From NCBI GenBank assembly GCA_005888925.1, contig VBCP01000153.1:1-5920 (forward strand): 5,920 bases of DNA. Reading direction: 5' to 3'. Below the pieces are notes generated by a model. It worked only from the letters and a program-made list of their open reading frames with translations, did not search any database and was not told the DNA's origin. Each line of letters begins with the position of its first letter. Position 1 is the first letter of the stretch. This stretch comes from Betaproteobacteria bacterium. Its GTDB lineage: Bacteria > Pseudomonadota > Gammaproteobacteria > Burkholderiales > SG8-39. Made by a program: the position numbers and the translations under genes. Positions 1-5,899 of this stretch are shown here, piece by piece.

Positions 1-1173
1 GGCATCCCCGCCCCGGAGACGCGCCTGGTGCTGGCGCGGGCGCTGCAGGACCTGAATCGCCTCGACGAGGCCGAGCGCATGTTCGAGGAAGCGCTCGCGC
101 TTCGGCCCAATTATCCGGAGGCGCACCGCGACCTCGCGCAGCTGCGCTGGATGCGCAGCGGGCGCCGGGAAACCGCGCTGCGCGCGCTCGAGGCGACGCT
201 CGCCAGGCTGCCGCACGAAATTCACTTGCACCTCACCCGATCGGTCGCGCTTGAATTCATGGGCGAGCTGTCCGATGCATTCGCTTCGGCGCAAGCGGGC
301 CTCGCGTGGCAGCCCGACGATGTTCAGTTGCTGCGACAGGCATCGCATCTCTGCGCCGAATTGGGCGAGGGCGCCCGGGCGGTCGCCTTTGCGCAGCGCG
401 CCGCGGGCGCGGCGCCCGGCGTGCCGGCGGTACAGATCACGCTATGCGAGGCGCTGCTCGCCTCGGGAGCCATCGCGCAGGCGGAGTCGGTCGCCGCGCG
501 CCTTGGCGCCACCGCCCCGCTCGATCAGCATGCGATCGCGCTGCGGGCGACCGCCTGGCGGCTGCTGGGCGACGCGCGCTACGCTGCCTTGTACGACTAT
601 GCGACGCTCACTTGCGCCGAGACGATCGACGCGCCGCTCGAAGAGTTGGCGGCGGACCTCCAGGCGCTGCATCGCTACAGCGCGCATCCCTTCCAGCAAT
701 CGGTGCGCGGCGGCGGGCAGCTGCCGCTCAATGCAAAGGAGATGGCCCGGCCTTCGATCCGCGCTCTCTTCCAGCGGTTCGACGACGTCGTGCTGCGGCA
801 CCTGGCACGCGTCGGCAGCGGCGCCGATCCGTTCCGCTCGAGGAACACCGGGCGCTTCGCTCGGGCCGGGGCGTGGAGCGTGCGTCTTTCATCGGGCGGC
901 TATCACACCGATCACGTCCATCAGCGCGGCTGGCTTTCGTCGGCGTTTTATGTCGCCGTGCCGCCGGTGATGCAGCCGGAGGCGACGCACGCCGGCTGGC
1001 TGCGACTGGGCAGACCAGGCATCAAGACTGAACCGCGCCTCGCGCCGGATTTCCACGTCAAGCCCGAGCCGGGAAAGCTGGTGCTGTTTCCGTCCTACAT
1101 GTGGCACGGCGTGGAGCCGTTCGAAAGCGATCAGCCTCGGCTCACCGTCGCCTTCGACGCCTTGCCCGCGTGA
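1..1173 (+). CDS. TPR protein with C-terminal 2OG-Fe(II) oxygenase domain (5' partial)
   Basis: The frame is open to base 1, so the gene is cut by the window edge. The first visible GTG at 28 is probably internal, because the residues before it (APETRLVLARALQ) already form the first helix of a TPR. Numbering from that GTG, residues 1-160 are helical TPR-like repeats, for example RLDEAERMFEEALALRPN near 11-28. Residues 280-381 match the putative 2OG-Fe(II) oxygenase family (PF13759/TIGR02466 type): H296-V-H298 followed by a GWLSSAFYV strand, then PGKLVLFPSYMWHGV with H360 as the likely distal iron ligand, and R371 as the probable 2-oxoglutarate carboxylate contact. The family suggests an iron- and 2-oxoglutarate-dependent hydroxylase, with the TPRs presenting a protein or peptide substrate; the substrate is unknown. 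No signal peptide can be judged because the N-terminus is missing. The assignment of the oxygenase fold is firm, the role inferred. Confidence 0.88.
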   Translation, partial: GIPAPETRLVLARALQDLNRLDEAERMFEEALALRPNYPEAHRDLAQLRWMRSGRRETALRALEATLARLPHEIHLHLTRSVALEFMGELSDAFASAQAGLAWQPDDVQLLRQASHLCAELGEGARAVAFAQRAAGAAPGVPAVQITLCEALLASGAIAQAESVAARLGATAPLDQHAIALRATAWRLLGDARYAALYDYATLTCAETIDAPLEELAADLQALHRYSAHPFQQSVRGGGQLPLNAKEMARPSIRALFQRFDDVVLRHLARVGSGADPFRSRNTGRFARAGAWSVRLSSGGYHTDHVHQRGWLSSAFYVAVPPVMQPEATHAGWLRLGRPGIKTEPRLAPDFHVKPEPGKLVLFPSYMWHGVEPFESDQPRLTVAFDALPA

Positions 1174-1191
1174 CGCGAAGCTGGCTATACT
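1162..1191 (+). promoter_or_regulatory. Candidate sigma70 promoter for the MFS gene
   Basis: TTGCCC at 1162-1167 (4 of 6 to TTGACA) and TATACT at 1186-1191 (5 of 6 to TATAAT) are separated by 18 bases. The -35 lies inside the last codons of the oxygenase gene. The predicted start near 1198 would give a leader of about 210 bases before the transporter ATG. This is a consensus match only; the good -10 in otherwise GC-rich DNA is the main support. Confidence 0.45.
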
Positions 1192-1201
1192 CCGCGTCCC
1201 G

Positions 1202-1294
1202 ATGAACCGCTACGCCAAAACCATTGCTTCTCGCTCTCCAATGCGCGGCGCGGATCGTCGTTCTCCCGTCGTGCCGCTGAGCGGCAAAGACTGA
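1202..1294 (+). CDS. Possible 30-codon leader ORF upstream of the transporter
   Basis: An ATG-to-TGA frame of 30 codons begins about four bases after the start site predicted from the TATACT box. The product starts MNRYAKTIASRSPMRG and ends PLSGKD; it is basic, with no membrane segment and no recognisable domain. There is no Shine-Dalgarno sequence, so it would have to be translated from a nearly leaderless mRNA. It could be a regulatory leader peptide for the MFS gene or a chance frame. A small stem (CGGGC 1299-1303 with GCCCG 1309-1313) follows the stop. The remaining bases up to 1409 show no other gene. Confidence 0.2.
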   Translation: MNRYAKTIASRSPMRGADRRSPVVPLSGKD

Positions 1295-1409
1295 CCGTCG
1301 GGCCGATCGCCCGCCGGAATTTCGAGGCGGGACGAGAAGGCCAAAAGCTTTGACTCTTCCCGCTTCGCGCAACGCGCGACGCGCAGCCGCGCATGGGAAA
1401 GAAGAAGAG

Positions 1410-2687
1410 ATGCTCACCGGACTGTGGCGCAACGCCGATTTCGTGCGGCTGTGGACCTCGCTCACCATCACGCACTTCGGCGGCCAGATCACCTTCCTCG
1501 CGCTGCCGCTGACGGCGGCGCTCTTGCTCGATGCCACGCCCTTCGAGATGGGCGTGCTCACCGCGCTCGAGTCGGTGCCCTTCGCGCTGTTCGGCCTGTT
1601 CGCCGGCGTGCTGGTGGACCGCGCGCCGAAGCTGCCGATCATCGTCTGGTCGGACATCGGCCGCGCGGCGGCACTGCTCGTCGTGCCGCTCGCCGCGTGG
1701 CTCGGGGTGCTGTCGATGGGCGTGCTCTACGTCGTGGGCTTCCTCATCGGCACCGGCGCGGTCATGGGATGGCCGGCCTACCAGGTGTTCATGACCGAGC
1801 GCGTCGGCCGCGAGCGCCTCGCCGAGGCGAACGCGAAGATCGGCATCAGCGACTCGGCCGCGCAGCTGATCGGGCCGGGACTCGCCGGCGCGCTGATCCA
1901 GTGGCTGACCGCGCCTTTTGCGATCCTGCTCGATGCGCTGTGCTTCTTTCTCTCGGCGTCGATCCTGCGCGGCATCCCGGCGGAGGCGAGCGACGCGCCG
2001 AAGCTGCGCGGGCGCAGCGTTGGCGCCGAGATCCGCGAGGGGCTCCTGGAGATCTGGCACAACACTACGCTGCGCGCGCTGACATGGGCGATCGCGGTCT
2101 GGCAGGTCTTCCGCCATGCCTATTTCGCGATCGTCGTGCTGTTCGCGGTGCGCGAGCTCGGCTTCTCGCCCGGGCATGTCGGCGCGCTATGGATGCTGGC
2201 AGGGCTGGGTACGCTGGCCGCGGCCGGCGCGGTGGAACCGCTCAACCGACGCTTCGGCTTCGGGCCGACGCTGCTCGCCGGCTTGCTCGGCACCGGTTTC
2301 GCGTGGCTGCTGGTCGGCGCGGCCAGCGGCAGCCCGAGCACCGCTTCGGTGATCTTCGGCCTCGGGCTCGCCGCGCTCGATTTCAGCGGCATGGTGTTTT
2401 TCATCAACTACCTGACGCTGCGCCAGGCGGCGGCGCCCGACGCGCTGCGCGGCCGGGTGATCGCGACCATGATCTGCCTGACGGTGGCGATCGCTCCGCT
2501 CGGCGGCCTCGCCGGCGGCTGGGTCGCCGAGCACCTGGGGCTGCGCGCCACGATGTTCTTCGCCGGCGGGGGCGCCATCGCCCTCGTGCTGCTCGCGGCG
2601 TGCGCCTCGCCGCTCCTGCGGCTGCGCTCGCTCGACGAAGCGCAGCCGCGGCGCGTCGAGAGCGTCGCCGAGGAGCTCGCCGGCTAG
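1410..2687 (+). CDS. MFS transporter, MFS_3 / EntS-like exporter family
   Basis: This is a 425-residue inner-membrane protein with about 12 hydrophobic segments. It begins MLTGLWRNADFVRLW, the usual N-terminus of MFS_3 (PF05977) exporters, followed by a first helix containing FGGQITFLALPL. MFS motif A is seen at residues 66-86 (G66-VLVDR-APKLP, ending at R85). The second-half signature is RQAAAPDALRGRV at 338-350, typical of the group containing the enterobactin exporter EntS and related drug or siderophore exporters. A TTG at 1350 is in frame, but ATG 1410 is preferred because a purine-rich ribosome site (GGAAAGAAGAAGAG, 1396-1409) directly precedes it and family alignment starts at MLTGLWRN. 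It probably acts as a proton-driven efflux pump; the substrate cannot be read from the sequence. Its stop overlaps by four bases the end of the convergent small ORF. Confidence 0.9.
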   Translation: MLTGLWRNADFVRLWTSLTITHFGGQITFLALPLTAALLLDATPFEMGVLTALESVPFALFGLFAGVLVDRAPKLPIIVWSDIGRAAALLVVPLAAWLGVLSMGVLYVVGFLIGTGAVMGWPAYQVFMTERVGRERLAEANAKIGISDSAAQLIGPGLAGALIQWLTAPFAILLDALCFFLSASILRGIPAEASDAPKLRGRSVGAEIREGLLEIWHNTTLRALTWAIAVWQVFRHAYFAIVVLFAVRELGFSPGHVGALWMLAGLGTLAAAGAVEPLNRRFGFGPTLLAGLLGTGFAWLLVGAASGSPSTASVIFGLGLAALDFSGMVFFINYLTLRQAAAPDALRGRVIATMICLTVAIAPLGGLAGGWVAEHLGLRATMFFAGGGAIALVLLAACASPLLRLRSLDEAQPRRVESVAEELAG

Positions 2688-2842
2688 CGGCAGGCCTGCG
2701 CCAGCACCGTAGACGCAACTGCAACCGCAGGCGCGGCGGCGCTCGCCGGGTAGGCGTGGCTCGCCATTGCCCAAACGGTCGAGAACGTCGCGCTCAGCGC
2801 GATCGCGAAAGCTGCGAGCCGATGCCTGGTGTTGATCCCCAT
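2684..2842 (-). CDS. Small secreted protein (52 aa), divergent from the CGNR regulator
   Basis: The frame runs from ATG at 2842-2840 to TAG at 2686-2684. GGAG (2851-2848) lies five bases before the ATG, a good ribosome site. The product starts MGINTRHRLAAFAIALS: a basic n-region (R6, H7, R8), a hydrophobic core from about 9 to 24, and possible signal-peptidase sites after AMA (25-27) or SHA (28-30). This leaves a short Ala/Val/Pro-rich mature peptide ending LAQACR with one cysteine. Small Burkholderiales proteins of 50-65 residues with a similar MNTRxRLAA start are known to me as hypothetical secreted proteins; the resemblance is recalled, not searched. It fills most of the space between the transporter and the regulator, and its start lies ten bases from the inverted repeat. 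Function unknown. The signal peptide, ribosome site and operator placement argue it is real. Confidence 0.6.
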   Translation of the reverse strand: MGINTRHRLAAFAIALSATFSTVWAMASHAYPASAAAPAVAVASTVLAQACR

Positions 2843-2851
2843 GCGCACTCC

Positions 2852-2881
2852 GTAACTGTCATATACGATATAGACAGTTAC
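2852..2881. promoter_or_regulatory. Perfect 9-bp inverted repeat, probable operator of the divergent promoters
   Basis: GTAACTGTC (2852-2860) and GACAGTTAC (2873-2881) are exact reverse complements separated by a 12-base A/T-rich spacer, ATATACGATATA. The spacer is itself ATATA repeated directly around CG, and it supplies TATA-like -10 candidates on both strands (for example TATAGA at 2869-2874 on the plus strand). Arm centres are 21 bases apart, two helical turns, which suits a dimeric protein binding one face. It sits between the small secreted gene (start at 2842) and the CGNR regulator gene (start at 2890), so a bound regulator could shut off both. Which protein binds is inferred; the adjacent CGNR protein is the first candidate. 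Confidence 0.65.
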
Positions 2882-2889
2882 AGGCTAAT

Positions 2890-3522
2890 GTGCCACGTGC
2901 GCGCAGCAAGCCCTACGCGGAAACCTTTCGCTGTCCGGGAGGCGAGCTGTGCCTGGACTTCTGCAATACCGGGCATGGCCTGCGCAACTCGACTCAGGCG
3001 GAGTGGCTGACCTCTTACGCGGAGCTCGTGTCCTGGCTCGATACTGCAGGCGCGATCAGTCGCAAGCAGGCCGCGGCTCTGCACGCGGCTGCGGAGCGCT
3101 CGACTGAATCTGCCAAGAGGGTGTGGAGCCGCGCCATCCGGCTGCGGGACGCGGTCGCGGACGTGCTGCTGGCGAAGACCGGGGGTCGCGCGCCGGCCGA
3201 CGAGGATCTGCGCCTGATCGAGACGGAGTATGCGCGCACCGCACCCTGTGCGCGGCTCCTGCCGAGCGGCGAGGCCTTTCGCTGGTCGCTGGAGAAGGAA
3301 ACCACCGAGCTCGATTCGGCGCTGCGCCCGGTGCTCGAGTCCACGATCTCGCTCATGACCTCCGAGCGCATGAAGCGCGTGCGCCGCTGCGGCAACTCGA
3401 CCTGCTACTGGCTGTTCCTCGACGAGACCAAGAACTGCAGCCGCCGCTGGTGCGAGATGGCGAGCTGCGGCAACCTGATGAAGGTGCGCCGCCACCGCGA
3501 GCGGCACCGCGGCGCTGGCTAA
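2890..3522 (+). CDS. ABATE / CGNR zinc-finger transcription regulator
   Basis: This 210-residue protein has the two-part architecture of putative stress-induced regulators. An N-terminal ABATE-like domain (PF07336) carries GELCLDFCNT (18-27) and the YAELVSWLDTAGAI segment (43-56). A C-terminal CGNR zinc finger (PF11706) has C167, C172, C188 and C193 as likely zinc ligands, with the hallmark SRRWCEMASCGN at 184-195, followed by a basic tail (199-208) suited to DNA contact. The usual final Arg of CGNR is Leu here (CGNL), and C183 is an additional cysteine. Start GTG 2890 is used because it is the first in-frame start, the family homology begins within about 12 residues, and AGG (2882-2884) gives a weak ribosome site; the ATG at 2888 is out of frame. 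The gene begins nine bases after the inverted repeat, suggesting autoregulation. Its ligand and regulon are unknown. It ends eight bases from the convergent toxin gene, with no terminator hairpin seen. Confidence 0.88.
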   Translation: MPRARSKPYAETFRCPGGELCLDFCNTGHGLRNSTQAEWLTSYAELVSWLDTAGAISRKQAAALHAAAERSTESAKRVWSRAIRLRDAVADVLLAKTGGRAPADEDLRLIETEYARTAPCARLLPSGEAFRWSLEKETTELDSALRPVLESTISLMTSERMKRVRRCGNSTCYWLFLDETKNCSRRWCEMASCGNLMKVRRHRERHRGAG

Positions 3523-3530
3523 GGGGCCTG

Positions 3531-3938
3531 CTACCAGTCGATGAGCTCGAAGCGCCGGTTGCCTTTCAGCCGGAACAGCTGGAAATCCCGTTGGTCGGCC
3601 GTCAGGATGCTGCGCGCGCCGGTTTCATTCGCCAGCCATACCAGAGCGGCGTCGGCAAAGTCGATATCCCGGTCGCTGTATTTACGCAACGTGATTTCGA
3701 GCTGCGCGTAAGCCTCGACGGGAGTTTCAAATACCGACATCGCTCCTTTGCGCAGCCAGGACAGAAGGCTTAGTTTCGAGGAAGGTGCGAGGAAAAAACA
3801 CGTTTCGACGATGACCGCCGCCACCGTAGCGAGCGCATGTCGGTGATCGCGCAGGTAGGACCAGGCGGCGGCATGCGCTCGGTCCGAAGGGCGGTAAAGC
3901 GCGACTAGAAATGCGGTATCCGCTAGAACCGGCGTCAC
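3531..3938 (-). CDS. vapC: PIN-domain toxin, VapC-like ribonuclease
   Basis: This is a 135-residue PIN-domain protein, a normal VapC length. The acidic metal-binding residues are in place: D7 in VLADTAFLVAL, E45 in VIVETCFF, D93/D96 in DIDFADAALV, and D115 with D118 in ILTADQRDF. The family cleaves RNA with Mg2+ or Mn2+ and is held inactive by its cognate antitoxin. The start is GTG 3938-3936. It overlaps the antitoxin stop as GTGA, so translation is coupled, and there is no good ribosome site of its own. No truncation or lost catalytic residue is seen, so the toxin is probably active. The RNA target cannot be inferred. The region looks less GC-rich than its neighbours, as is common for mobile toxin-antitoxin modules, though no boundary repeats were found. 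Confidence 0.9.
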   Translation of the reverse strand: MTPVLADTAFLVALYRPSDRAHAAAWSYLRDHRHALATVAAVIVETCFFLAPSSKLSLLSWLRKGAMSVFETPVEAYAQLEITLRKYSDRDIDFADAALVWLANETGARSILTADQRDFQLFRLKGNRRFELIDW

Positions 3939-4189
3939 TTCGCGCGGCCGCGGAAATGCTCGCGCAGCAGCCGCTTGCTGTTGAGGGCGACATTCTCCTT
4001 GGCGCGCGTACCGCGGTGTTGCTCGAAAAACTCCCTACCGAGCTCGTAGGGCGACGGCTGCCCGGCGCTCGCCTCGAGCATGCGCTCGAGGGCCTGCTTG
4101 ATGGCCTTGCTTTTGGACAGCTTGTGCGAAGCGCAGTACTCGGCGAGCTGCTGCTCGACACGCGGAGGAAGCCGGACGGAGTGGGGCAT
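3935..4189 (-). CDS. vapB: Ribbon-helix-helix antitoxin, VapB-like
   Basis: This is an 84-residue basic protein. Residues 3-38 form a ribbon-helix-helix: strand SVRLPPRV, helix EQQLAEYCASHKL, turn SKSK, helix AIKQALERML, the CopG/Arc-type DNA-binding fold. The C-terminal half (46-82, YELGREFFEQHRG then SKRLLREHFRGR) resembles the toxin-binding tails of RHH-type VapB proteins, which insert helices into the PIN toxin groove. It precedes and overlaps the PIN toxin by four bases, the classic antitoxin-first order. It should neutralise the toxin and repress its own promoter. The start is ATG 4189-4187; no Shine-Dalgarno sequence precedes it, which agrees with the leaderless promoter placed at 4196-4225. 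Confidence 0.85.
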   Translation of the reverse strand: MPHSVRLPPRVEQQLAEYCASHKLSKSKAIKQALERMLEASAGQPSPYELGREFFEQHRGTRAKENVALNSKRLLREHFRGRAK

Positions 4190-4195
4190 GTAACC

Positions 4196-4225
4196 AGTGT
4201 ACTACAAACACCATCGAGATGTCAT
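4196..4225 (-). promoter_or_regulatory. Candidate vapBC promoter giving a leaderless mRNA, with small dyads
   Basis: On the minus strand ATGACA (4225-4220, 5 of 6 to TTGACA) and TACACT (4201-4196, 4 of 6 with the key T, A and last T) are 18 bases apart. The transcription start predicted seven bases after the -10 falls on 4189, the A of the antitoxin ATG. Within the same stretch are CATC-GA-GATG (4212-4221) and TGTA-C-TACA (4198-4206), short dyads that could be sites for the ribbon-helix-helix antitoxin. Consensus matching only. Confidence 0.45.
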
Positions 4226-4250
4226 ACACCGCTGCGCGGCTGCGGGCGAC

Positions 4251-5459
4251 TCAGGACGTGCGGCCGAGGCGGATCACCCAGAGCCGCGCCAGCGCGGCCG
4301 CGCCGTCGGTGCCCTGCACCGTCTTGAACATCTCCAGCGCCTTCGCGTTCTGGCCGGCGAGGTGGTAGGCGTAGCCGAGCTGCAGCTTGGCGTGATCGGG
4401 ACGCGTGAAGCCGGGTCCCTTCGTGCCCTGCAGCATCATGCTGAGCCCCTTCTCGGTGCGGCCGTGCAGCACGTAGTTGTAGCCATCGTTGAACAGCGTC
4501 TTGCCATCCTTGGCCGCGCCCTGCTTCTCGTCGGCGGCGATAGTCTTCTTGTCCTCGGCCAGGTTTTTCGCCGCCAGGTCCTTCAGGCGGCGATGGCGCT
4601 CGGCCTCGGCGCCGCTGCCGAGTACGCCCGCGGCATAGCCCTTGTCGATCACCTTCACCGCTTCGGCGGGGAAGCCCTCGATCAGCACCAGCTGCGCGAA
4701 GTCGAGATACTCCTGCGCCGAGCGCAGGGTCCCGGTCTCGAGCTTGAGCCGCGCCACGTCGATGGCCAGGCGCTCGTTGAATCCGGGCCGCGACATGACG
4801 GTCTGCAGCACGTTCAGCCAATAGTCCCGCTTCGGGTAGTAGGCGACGAGCTTCTCCATCGCGCGCCCGTACTGCAGCGAATCCTTCGCCTGGAGATGAG
4901 CATTCGCAAGTAACTGCAGCTGCTCCTCGGTCGGCGGCTTGCCGGCCGCTTCCTCCGCGTCGACATCCTGCGCGAGCTCGCGCGCCGCGGCGGCGAAATT
5001 GCCGGCGAGGTAGAGCGACTGCACGTAGATCGTGCGGATCGACTTGTCCGTGCCGCCCGCCTGGAAATAGCGGTTCGCCACCGTCACCGCCTTCGAGTAT
5101 TCCTTCAGCGCGTAGTACTGCCCTGCCGCCGCCGCCAGCAGCTGCCGGCGGTCGGCCTCCGGAGCCGCGGAGGAGGCGGCCGCGCTCTCCAGCGCCGAGG
5201 CTGCGGTCGCGCTGTCGCCCGCTGCGGCGGCGGCCTGGCCGAGCACCCGCGTCACGAGATAGGTCTCGTAGGGCGTCTTGTCGGGAACCGCCTGCGCGGC
5301 GCGTGCCTGCGCCAGCGCTTCCTTGCCTCTTCGTTGCCTGAGCAGATCGATCGCCGCCTGCAACGGCTTGCCGACCTCCGGCCGCACGGTCGGGCCCTTG
5401 TCCTGCGCCGGCAACGGCGAGGCCAGGGCTACCAGCAGTAAAAAGAGGAAGGCGCGCAT
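4251..5459 (-). CDS. Periplasmic TPR protein linked to the ExbD gene
   Basis: This is a 402-residue protein with a clear signal peptide: MRAFLFLLLVALASPLPA then QD, with cleavage expected after A18. The rest is alpha-helical with degenerate TPR units, such as about 34-60 (AAIDLLRQRRGKEALAQARAA), 64-97, 105-135 and a last clear pair near 320-390 (GYAYHLAGQNAKALEMFKTV). No catalytic motif was seen. The gene follows the ExbD gene by one base (TGA-G-ATG), so it is translationally coupled and belongs to that operon. TPR proteins in TonB/ExbB/ExbD clusters, such as Vibrio TtpC, assist energy transduction to outer-membrane receptors; a similar scaffold role in the periplasm is inferred, without sequence identity to TtpC being established. 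The 61 bases after its stop hold the vapBC promoter and only weak GC hairpins, so no firm terminator. Confidence 0.82.
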   Translation of the reverse strand: MRAFLFLLLVALASPLPAQDKGPTVRPEVGKPLQAAIDLLRQRRGKEALAQARAAQAVPDKTPYETYLVTRVLGQAAAAAGDSATAASALESAAASSAAPEADRRQLLAAAAGQYYALKEYSKAVTVANRYFQAGGTDKSIRTIYVQSLYLAGNFAAAARELAQDVDAEEAAGKPPTEEQLQLLANAHLQAKDSLQYGRAMEKLVAYYPKRDYWLNVLQTVMSRPGFNERLAIDVARLKLETGTLRSAQEYLDFAQLVLIEGFPAEAVKVIDKGYAAGVLGSGAEAERHRRLKDLAAKNLAEDKKTIAADEKQGAAKDGKTLFNDGYNYVLHGRTEKGLSMMLQGTKGPGFTRPDHAKLQLGYAYHLAGQNAKALEMFKTVQGTDGAAALARLWVIRLGRTS

Positions 5460-5460
5460 C

Positions 5461-5886
5461 TCAGCGGATGAACTGCTCGTAGCCGATGATCCCTATCTTG
5501 GTGAGTCCCAGGCGCTGCGCCGAGGCCATGACCATGGCGACGTTGCGGTACTTCACCAGCTTGTTCGGCTTCAGGTGGATCTCGGGCTGCTCCTGCAGCG
5601 CCGCGGCGTTGCGCATGCGCGCCTCGAGCTCGGGCCGTCCCGGCAGTATCTCGCCGTTCCAGATCAGCGTGCCGTCGAAGTCGATGTCGATGTTGACGAC
5701 TTGGGGCGGCGTGGTCGGCGCCGGCGGCTTCGCGACCGGCATGTTGAGCTTTACCGCGTGGGTCTGGATCGGGATGGTGATGATGAGCATGATGAGCAGC
5801 ACCAGCATCACGTCGATCAGCGGCGTGGTGTTGATGTCCACCATCACGTCCGCTTCCTTCGCCGAGCTGCCGACGGTCATTGCCAT
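5461..5886 (-). CDS. exbD: ExbD/TolR-family biopolymer transport protein
   Basis: This is a 141-residue protein, the usual ExbD size. It has a short cytoplasmic tail (1-16), one transmembrane helix (about 23-40, PLIDVMLVLLIMLIITIP) and a periplasmic C-terminal domain ending KIGIIGYEQFIR. D25 in the NTTPLIDVMLVLL motif is the conserved membrane aspartate of the proton path (Asp25 in E. coli ExbD). With ExbB it converts proton-motive force into movement of TonB, powering outer-membrane uptake; TolR is the alternative, but the DINTTPLIDVMLVLLI form and the TPR neighbour favour ExbD. The start ATG 5886 follows a strong ribosome site (GAGGAGG, six bases or fewer away). The next in-frame ATG, two codons on, is less well spaced. 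Partner genes should lie beyond the right edge; a frame reading Glu-Ala-Gly then TAA at 5910-5908 could be the end of one of them. Confidence 0.92.
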   Translation of the reverse strand: MAMTVGSSAKEADVMVDINTTPLIDVMLVLLIMLIITIPIQTHAVKLNMPVAKPPAPTTPPQVVNIDIDFDGTLIWNGEILPGRPELEARMRNAAALQEQPEIHLKPNKLVKYRNVAMVMASAQRLGLTKIGIIGYEQFIR

Positions 5887-5899
5887 GTTGCCTCCTCAG

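Noticed and set aside
1350..1409. TTG start giving a 20-residue longer transporter
   Set aside because: The added residues are basic and not family-like, no ribosome site precedes the TTG, and the ATG at 1410 has a strong one.
1185..2177. 330-codon minus-strand frame opposite the transporter
   Set aside because: The composition (Arg, Glu, Gln, His rich, no hydrophobic core) is typical of an antisense shadow; the plus-strand frame encodes an unmistakable MFS protein.
2690..2699. GCAGGCCTGC palindrome just after the transporter stop, considered as a terminator
   Set aside because: A perfect palindrome without a loop and without a following T-run; it lies inside the small secreted ORF.
1424..3010. 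Long 528-codon open frame on the plus strand overlapping the transporter and regulator
   Set aside because: Its translation is Arg/Ala-rich low-complexity with no domain, and it is the +1 shadow of the MFS gene in GC-rich DNA, where long out-of-frame ORFs are common.
3523..3530. Gap between the convergent regulator and toxin genes, considered for a bidirectional terminator
   Set aside because: Only eight bases, with no inverted repeat around it.
4229..4250. GC-rich hairpin after the TPR gene, considered as a terminator
   Set aside because: The stem is only about four bases and is not followed by a T-run on the minus strand.
4197..4913. 238-codon plus-strand frame opposite the periplasmic TPR gene
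   Set aside because: It is antisense to a gene with a signal peptide and operon coupling, has no recognisable domain, and its ATG lies inside the vapBC promoter region.
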